This document shows, in pieces, positions 57,598 to 64,000 of a stretch of DNA of 64,000 bases. Source of the stretch: Lentinula raphanica (taxonomy: Eukaryota > Basidiomycota > Agaricomycetes > Agaricales > Omphalotaceae). A program made the translations under genes and the position numbers. The stretch is from positions 1,178,001 through 1,242,000 of the forward strand of contig JANVFP010000008.1 in assembly GCA_027919835.1 (NCBI GenBank), written 5' to 3'. Position 1 is the first letter of the stretch, and every line of letters begins with the position of its first letter. Under the pieces are notes generated by a model. That model made no database searches and was not told where the DNA came from. It was given only the letters and a program-made list of their open reading frames with translations.

Positions 57598-60000
57598 ATG
57601 CCTCGCAAAAGGAACACATTCTCGATGCCTACTGATTCGGAGGATTCTGAAGCTGAGTTAGAGCAAGTGGTATGTCATTCAGTCCTCTTGCGCGCGCGCG
57701 ACCTTGGCTCCTAATCAGAAGTAAAAAGTGACACTTGTTTCTACGACCGACAACGATCAACTTCGCTCGGAGAACTATACCCTTCGAACAGCTCTGACGC
57801 GTTTGACTCGCGAAAAAGAGTTGACGATACAGAGAGCGTTAGAAGCAAATAATGCTATTGCTATTCAGCTCACTATGGCAGATATATGGCTCAAAGCCAA
57901 AGACGACTTGCTTCTTGATATGGAAAGCCGGATAGGACTCATGGTACGTGACTTCTATCGTATCTTGTCATGCTGGAGTCGTTGATTTTTCACCTCTATC
58001 CCGGCTACTATTATCCAGACGACGAACCAGCCGCCTTGAGTAAAACTGTTGAGGTGCGAAGTGGCGGGTCGTACGAATTCCGCTCACACCTTCCTGATAG
58101 AGGTTGGGCAACGTTCTTCAGCATCTTCAAAACAAGCACAATGCAGATCTGAATGTGGCCACTGAAGAAGGCCAGACACGAAATCATGATGATTTGGAGA
58201 TCGACGAGGTACAGCTTATGCTTCATGCTGAGGAGCTCGGAACTTCCGTTCCGTCGAATGCTAAGGACTGCCAAATTCGTGCTTAGTTCAATGATGCCTT
58301 TCTAGATGAAATGTGACAAATGCGGAGCTCACTGGACACAGTCTATCCAAGATTTCAATGAGTCTCCAGGGAATTCCCAAGGTCCGACCGACATTGTTCA
58401 GATATGTTCTGGATTTATGCATTTGCTCCAAGTTGTTGATGTCTGCGACAGACTGATTTTCATGCAGCGGGGAGTAGCCAAGGTCAAATCAAGTATTTGC
58501 TCAAAGGTATCGAGGACTCTCACTCGAAAATGCTTCAGGCAAGGATCTGGGTTGATGAGGCTTACCCCAATTCATTGATTGGTTCTATTATCGCAGGAGC
58601 CAAAGGCGATCAGAAGTGACCAGGACAAACAGGAACTAGAGAAAATAACTGAGAATCAAGCGGGTCAACTCAAGACAGCTTACCGAGAGCTGCACGATGC
58701 TACGGCTATGCAAGTAACGCCCAGGATCTCTGAACAAGCGACACAAGTGAGTTAGTTTCTGTTACTGAAACCTACCTCTCGTTCACCTCACTCGTCGCTC
58801 ACTCACTCTTCTCTTATAGACTCTGTCTGATCCCCTTGATGATCTTCAGGTCCAGGTACAACAGTCCCTCGAAAACGCCGATGCGACGTTAGCAACTGTT
58901 ACCAAACATCTCGTTCACCTCATTCATCGCACTTCTTTTTTAGACCCTGTCTGATCCCGCTGATGATCTCCAAACTCAGCTACAACAGTCTCTTGACAAG
59001 GCCGACGCGACGTTAGCGACTCTCCGAATCGAGAATAATACTCTTCAGGTATGGTATATATTGTTCATATATTTAAACATCTAATGTTCTGGACAGGCCG
59101 AGGTCAATGAAACTCGCAGTTGCAAATTACGGATGCAACAGTCCCTTGAGGAAACCTGCGACTCTAACACAAAGATGCTACAAGTAACAATATAATTGCT
59201 GAACTTGCTCCTGTCAAGCAACTCACTAACTCGTCTCATTTCACGCAGGAACTCGAGTCGGTGAAAATCGACCTGAAATCTACATACGAAAGAAAACAGG
59301 AGTTGGAGCAAACTACCGCAGACCAAGTCGCTGCTCACGAAGAGTTGCGCAAGGTTATGGCTATGCAACTGGAGCAGCTAGAGACCATCAAAATTGACCT
59401 TGAAACTACACGTCGTCAGAAAGAGGAGTTCGAGCACCCAATCAACGATCAAGCAGGCAAGCTTGAAGCAGCTTCTCAAGAATTGCGGAAGGTTGCGGCT
59501 ATGAAGCTTTGAAGGCCCAGATGTCGGAGCAGGCGATACAAGTAAGTTCGCCTTTTTAACTGGTTCCGGTTGCTTCAGTACTATATCATCTTATCAACAA
59601 CCCTAGACCCAGCTCGACCCACCCTTTTTGAGCTCCGAGGATTGCCTGGAGCTAGTCATCCGTCGGGACGAGCTCTTCAAATGTCGAGAACACTGTCTTC
59701 AACTAGAACAGTCCGCGCTCGAGGCGACCTCCAAGTATGGATCTCAGGTACTATTCCTTATCATGTCCTCTAAGATCGGCTGGCCTGACCGTAGCAACTC
59801 ATCCAGACCAAAATTCGTCAAGCTGAGCTACAAATTCACCAGAACATTATCAGACTTCTGGAGGTCGGTGTTTCATGATTTATTGTCTTTCAAGTCTACC
59901 AAGCTAAAGCACCAGTCCAGGAATCCCTTGACTCTCTTGAAAACGATTTATCGTCTCGCGAAGAAGAAGTTCGAGCGTTAAGAGCGGATTTGACATCATA
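57598..60000 (+). pseudogene. Coiled-coil gene with internal exon duplications, probably damaged
   Basis: An ATG at 57598 starts MPRKRNTFSMPTDSEDSEAE. The next block (57728-57942) is LRSENYTLRTALTRLTREKE. Many short coiled-coil blocks follow up to about 59980: LSDPLDDLQVQVQQSLENAD, LSDPADDLQTQLQQSLDKAD, ESVKIDLKSTYERKQELEQT and KIDLETTRRQKEEFEHP. They are separated by intron-like T/C-rich gaps. Exon 1 does not join to exon 2 in frame with the visible sites, and stops interrupt later blocks, so I treat it as damaged or mis-parsed. It resembles a myosin-tail or Spc110-like coiled coil only in composition. Confidence 0.4.
58790..59050 (+). repeat. Tandem duplication of an intron-exon unit (about 125 bp)
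   Basis: CTCGTTCACCTCA..CTTCT..TAGACTCTGTCTGATCC and GACGTTAGCAACTGTTACCA occur twice. Unit 1 is about 58776-58900, unit 2 about 58908-59030. Each carries an acceptor and one coiled-coil segment (LSDP..DDLQ..LQQSL..ADATLAT). Confidence 0.75.
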
Positions 60001-61250
60001 GGGAATTTTGAACCAATCTGCTGCACCGAGCGAGTTTGTGAGTCTTTGATTTGTCGATCCTATGACTTGATAACCTTGACAAAATAATCATACATATGTC
60101 AACAGATACCCAACAGAGAGGTACGAACCCTGATAGACCCTGATCCACGATAGTATTCTCGAGTCAACCGAATTCAGGTGGCGATTGCGGACGCCGGTGC
60201 CCTCGTTGCACCTTCAACGTTCAACACCCATTGCACAAGTTGATCGAACAGTGTGTGTGAATCTTTTGAACACTCCTACCATTCATTGAAGTATGTGTAA
60301 TCAGCAACCTCTATACCCTTTGAATCGCACTCACGTTTTGCGTGTATCACTGTCATCGTCCGCTAGTGGACTCCCAGGGTTCGCGGCTTGTGTGACATTG
60401 GGCTCATCATATAGAGGAGATGGCGCGGTAGTTTCGTTTGGTATGAAAGGCGACGGAGGCGGCGATATGTACGGATTCGTCAATTCACCTTAGATTAACG
60501 CATAGAACATGAACGCGCCTTTTAACTTGACCATACACCTGTTGGGCATCACCTAGGCTAATCAGAGGGTCTGAATCGCTATCATCCATGGCCACGAAAT
60601 TTTGCCATAAATGCACGGGGTATGGACATTCATGGCTAGGATAATCTAAACCGCCAGTATGCAATCGAAGTGAGTTGTTTTTTTCTCTTTCTTTTTGTGG
60701 ACTAAGCTTCTTCGTTCATCATGAATCGGCTCTCATAACTACTGCTTTGATTTCGTGTAGCACTCTCGAAGGTTCCGTGATGCAAGTCAACGAACAAGGT
60801 CTTCGGAAAGTGCTGTATCAGAAAATTGTCAGTGCGTTCCCGACAGGTTGGATGTCTTCTGGTCAGATCTCCCGAGATGGTGAGTTATATCTCTTTTGTG
60901 TATACTCTACATTTTCTAGTGCTTCCTGAACGTTACCATATCATGTTGTTGACCTTCTCAATTGTGTTACCTACCCTACTTTATATTCACTCTAGTTTCC
61001 TCAATCACATTGGCTACGCCATTCTCCCCAAGAAGTCTTTATATGCATCCAGATATTTACTCTGATTATGATCAATGAGATATATGTTCGATGATGGTAT
61101 ATACAAGCTCGAGAATAACGCGAACTCTCGTCACATTAGTCGTTGTCAGTAACATCGTAGTAACATCGTGAAATCTGAAACCCTCTGCCGTTACCCATTC
61201 GAACTAGGCAGACACTCAATCAGTCTAAGAGAGAACGCCAGGCTGCATAA
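60001..61250. other. Not resolved
   Basis: A frame at 60590 opens MATKFCHKCTGYGHSWLG, a zinc-knuckle-like start, but stops at once. A block at 60760-60890 (STLEGSVMQVNEQGLRKVLY and QKIVSAFPTGWMSSGQIS) looks coding. No consistent gene could be built. Confidence 0.3.
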
Positions 61251-61253
61251 TAC

Positions 61254-62510
61254 TCACACCACCCTTCTCACTGTGAAGATCTTTGTCTTCACTTCCTGCG
61301 ACAATGATGAATCGTCTAAGATCCTCTCTGAAACTTGCGTGCGTCCCAATTCCTCCACGATTTCCTTCTTGATGACATCCTGCCACTCCTCCTGTGGTAC
61401 GTTACCGCAAAGTCTTTTGAATTCTTGGATAATCTCGGAGCGGGTACAGACCTCGTTGTCGAAAAGTGACAAGGCCCATGTTTCAAAAGGATCCTGTTCG
61501 CAGGATTGTTTGAACCTGATCCGCTTGAGATGCTCTACATCACCGCCAAAGACATCGGTAACGAGGCATAGGTGAGGACCTGTGTCAGCTCGGCCGGGAT
61601 GAATGAAATTGTCATAAAAAGAGAGAGGCAGTGGCCTTCCTTGGGCTCTGATCCATGAGGACTGGAAGAGAGCTTACGGACTGGTCAAGAGTCGTATGCA
61701 TTAGGGCGTTTGTGAAAGGGGCGACAGACGATACGGAGGCCGGAGGATGATCCGAATCCTGTTCCAAAACGTTTGGTTTGCCAGGCTGACAACCATTTCT
61801 GGGTCGGCACGGTTGAAGGTTTGACGTATCGTACCCTCGAAGATCAGGATCCAACGCATGGAGAGGGGGCGCTCCTACAACTGGAGTCGACTCTTCGTCT
61901 ATCGCATCCAAAAGCCATTCGTACGCAAATCCTTCACATGTACAAGGTATCATCTCACTGGCGCCATCCTCATCCAGATACTCGATAGGGGATTGAGTCC
62001 GAGTATGATGAGGTTCATGCTGGAGTGCATTACATGCGATACGCTTCTGGACCAGGTACTCTGTTGCGGTAACCGTAGAGACGGCCATACCGATAACAGC
62101 AGGCATGATACAGGACACCCAACAATCATGTTCTTCGATATGAAGAATCCGTTTGCTGATTCCTAGAGGACCTGAGAGCAAAGCAACAGCAGTAAACGTA
62201 GCAGTACCACCTAGAGCCCCTTCGTCATTTTTGTGTTCATTCCAAAAGTGGTAATAGGAACATACCGATATGCCAGATGATAGATCTCTTCGATGACATT
62301 CGGGAAACGGGGATTTACGACGTCACTAGAGCCATAAACGATGAACCTCACGTCGTTTTGAGTCGGTATCCAGAGAGAGACCAGGGATGCCTCTGATATT
62401 TCCACGTCCTGGGCCCGGACACTTAGCATTCACATGTATGAAGATCACCTTCAATGAAGGATCCTGCTCTGTGCCAAGAGTGCCCCGATTGATCGTAGCA
62501 GGATACACTC
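61254..62510 (-). CDS. Unrecognised multi-exon gene
   Basis: Minus-strand blocks in order are TEQDPSLKVIFIHVNAKCPG (about 62480-62420), SLWIPTQNDVRFIVYGSSDV (about 62375-62310), WVSCIMPAVIGMAVSTVTAT (a hydrophobic segment near 62120-62060), EMIPCTCEGFAYEWLLDAID (about 61955-61895), and a last region GPHLCLVTDVFGGDVEHLKR with SLFDNEVCTRSEIIQEFKRL and KKEIVEELGRTQVSERILDD (61580-61270). They look like exons of one protein with one membrane segment. I cannot name it. GPHLCLVTDV recalls a kinase hinge, but no catalytic loop follows. Confidence 0.4.
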
Positions 62511-62769
62511 TTTCAAAAGTCCCAAGAGCATCTCCCTTTCGATCGTGGTTAAGGAGGTGATAGAAAATGCCTGCGAATCAATTGGTGGCCACAAGGCGAA
62601 AGGTCAGTCACTGCCAGACACCAGAAACGAATGCAACGTCTCGGAAAGCTCTAAGATTCTCACAGCATACTTACATCCAGACCTGGGTTCATTCGAGTGT
62701 ACCGGATCTTTTCTCTCTCTTCATCGCAATCAGATGGATGTTAGAGACAAAAGGGAGCAAATGGCGTAC

Positions 62770-63268
62770 CTATCCAATCCTGCGACAGAGTACATTCATG
62801 ATTAGGGAAATAATCTCCCTCATCGCCACCAACTTCGGTCCAAAATGAGCCCAGTAGACGCGGGCAATTGGCGATATTCTCCGGAGGTTCCCAACTGCGA
62901 GTTCATGTTGAGAGAGCAATGAGATACGAGGGGAAGATAGTCGTACGTGTCCTCGCTCAAACTGTCGTAGCCGAACCACTGGAGTTCCGACGCAGTACCT
63001 TGACGAGATATTCCTGATATACGGGTTTGAATTCCAAGTCATGATGAAAGTCGAATAGGTCGCACCCAGTTGCTGTCCTCATCGACTCGCGCGCCTTTGA
63101 AATACTCTGAGAGATATGTTCAACTTCAACTAAAATTGTGTTTTAGCAAGAAATCAAAGGCGTACCAACTTGAAAGACTTCCGCGTCTGATTTTGATTCT
63201 TCGTTCTCTTCCTCTTCTTCCTCCTCTTCTTCTTCTACTCGAGCTTTCTTCTTGACGCATTTTGCCAT
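62770..63268 (-). pseudogene. Chromodomain protein gene, 5' part, frame-broken
   Basis: An ATG at 63268 starts MAKCVKKKARVEEEEEEEEE, an acidic/basic leader like HP1-type proteins. After an intron comes VEVEHISQSISKAR, then VDEDSNW, intron, EYLVK, a 20-nt GT..AG gap (62979-62998), WFGYDSLSEDT, intron, and WEPPENIANCPRLLGSFWTE. Together these give a near-complete chromodomain with Tyr-Leu-Val-Lys-Trp and Thr-Trp-Glu-Pro, the aromatic cage that reads methyl-lysine (classically H3K9me). The frame is broken where GCGCGCG (about 63088-63094) appears to have two extra bases. The 20-nt gap is too short for a normal intron. The chromoshadow part is not seen. Damaged copy, or a gene with unusual splicing. 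Confidence 0.6.
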
Positions 63269-63308
63269 ATTGGCGTTTCTTCCCTAAGTGAGCAAAATTC
63301 AAGACCAT

Positions 63309-64000
63309 GAGCCGGCTAACAATAAATCGAATGACAGTGACATTTCTCCAGCGAGCGGTAAATCATTTCAAGCGCCCGCGAGCGCTTATCTAGCTTCTCT
63401 CCTTTCATTCATGATGATGATAGACTCAGTGTCCAGCCGCGCAGGGCAGAAATGACATGGAATAACATAGCTCAAGGTGCGCGCTCTCATTTATGGCTGG
63501 ATTTATCATGTTAACGTTGTCTTTTGCAATGTCATTCATAACCTCAGGTTTCAGCTGGAGGTGGAGCAGCCTGGAGCTAGCCTTTCCGCATGCTACATCC
63601 CAAATTTCTCTTGGTCTTTGCATCCATGTATCGCATGATTCTGGGACTGTTGTACAGCCAGAATGAACACAAGCTCCGCCCACGTCGTTCATTCTGGGCG
63701 TAATACTCTTTCTCTATCGCAATCTTTTCGGTATTCTATCTGACTTCCATTGGGAGACGAAAGACATCATGAAGACCACGAACATAGCTCTGCCCATTCA
63801 CTACTCTCTTGTGACCTGCGCGATATTAAAACTGGTTGAATGGGATATTCACTTGAAATTCATCATGTCTTCGTTTCCAATGACACAGAAGTCGACTCTT
63901 GATGATCCATGTCTATAATATCTAACTCACTTTGTGTCTATCGGACAGCGAACATGGTTCCGCAACGTACATATGGAATACAGAAGTGAGTACTACTTTT
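63309..64000. other. No recognisable gene at the window end
   Basis: The minus frame 63692-63426 has no motif. A gene may begin beyond the window. Confidence 0.4.

Noticed and set aside
1..64000. CRISPR arrays, bacterial operons, rRNA genes
   Set aside because: No regularly spaced direct repeats, no Shine-Dalgarno-linked gene strings and no rRNA-like conserved blocks were seen. Intron-rich genes show a eukaryotic genome.

Overview
The window looks like nuclear DNA from a mushroom-forming basidiomycete (Agaricomycetes). Genes carry many 45-65 nt GT-AG introns. The gene content is typical of that group: a FunK1 fungal protein kinase, a DUF6698 gene, Plavaka-type and Tnp2-type DNA transposon remnants, a Crypton-like tyrosine recombinase remnant and a MYND-finger protein. 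The only telomere-like tract is TTAGGG-type. No rRNA, tRNA, CRISPR or bacterial operon was found.

Two kinds of gene are interleaved. The first kind is whole genes whose exons join in frame by my manual splicing. These are a GIY-YIG/T5orf172-like protein (17.3 kb), a coiled-coil protein (23.1-23.8 kb, minus), an 802-residue Cys-rich conserved protein (26.5-29.0 kb, minus), a FunK1 kinase (45.6-48.4 kb, minus), a Pcl-type cyclin (52.3-53.6 kb, minus), a C-terminal MYND protein (55.0-57.2 kb, minus) and probably a small nuclear-type basic protein (13.1-14.3 kb, minus). The second kind is broken or partial copies of genes that are normally single-copy and essential: PRP8 (3.9-4.4 kb), NOT1 twice (5.0-6.9 and 11.5-12.9 kb), RFA1 (10.1-11.4 kb), a DUF7719-like membrane protein (14.3-15.2 kb), TOP3 (29.3-32.8 kb), a chromodomain gene (62.8-63.3 kb) and a FunK1 5' fragment (44.1-45.1 kb).

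Layout. 1-7 kb: integrase-core transposase remnant, PRP8 and NOT1 fragments. 7.9-9.9 kb: two tandem repeat units with identical heads and tails but different cores; the second core holds a long hexanucleotide array. 10-13 kb: RFA1 fragment fused to a second, internally deleted NOT1 copy. 13-18 kb: a head-to-head gene pair and the GIY-YIG gene. 18.6-26 kb: stacked transposon remnants (Tnp2, Crypton, Plavaka) around one intact coiled-coil gene. 26.5-32.8 kb: conserved gene and decayed TOP3. 33-43 kb: the most unusual stretch, with a decayed DUF6698 gene, a 3.1-kb near-perfect AT-rich inverted repeat, a Plavaka remnant cut by a TIR element, and a 585-bp TIR element carrying telomere-like repeats. 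43-57 kb: FunK1 kinase with a partial tandem copy, a Ty3/Gypsy remnant, the cyclin and the MYND gene. 57-64 kb: coiled-coil exons with an internal tandem duplication, an unrecognised minus-strand gene and a broken chromodomain gene.

The genes do not form a pathway. The region reads as a repeat-rich accessory segment that accumulates duplicated pieces of core genes. All calls were made by eye from translated sequence and remembered family motifs. No search was run, and exon borders are inferred.
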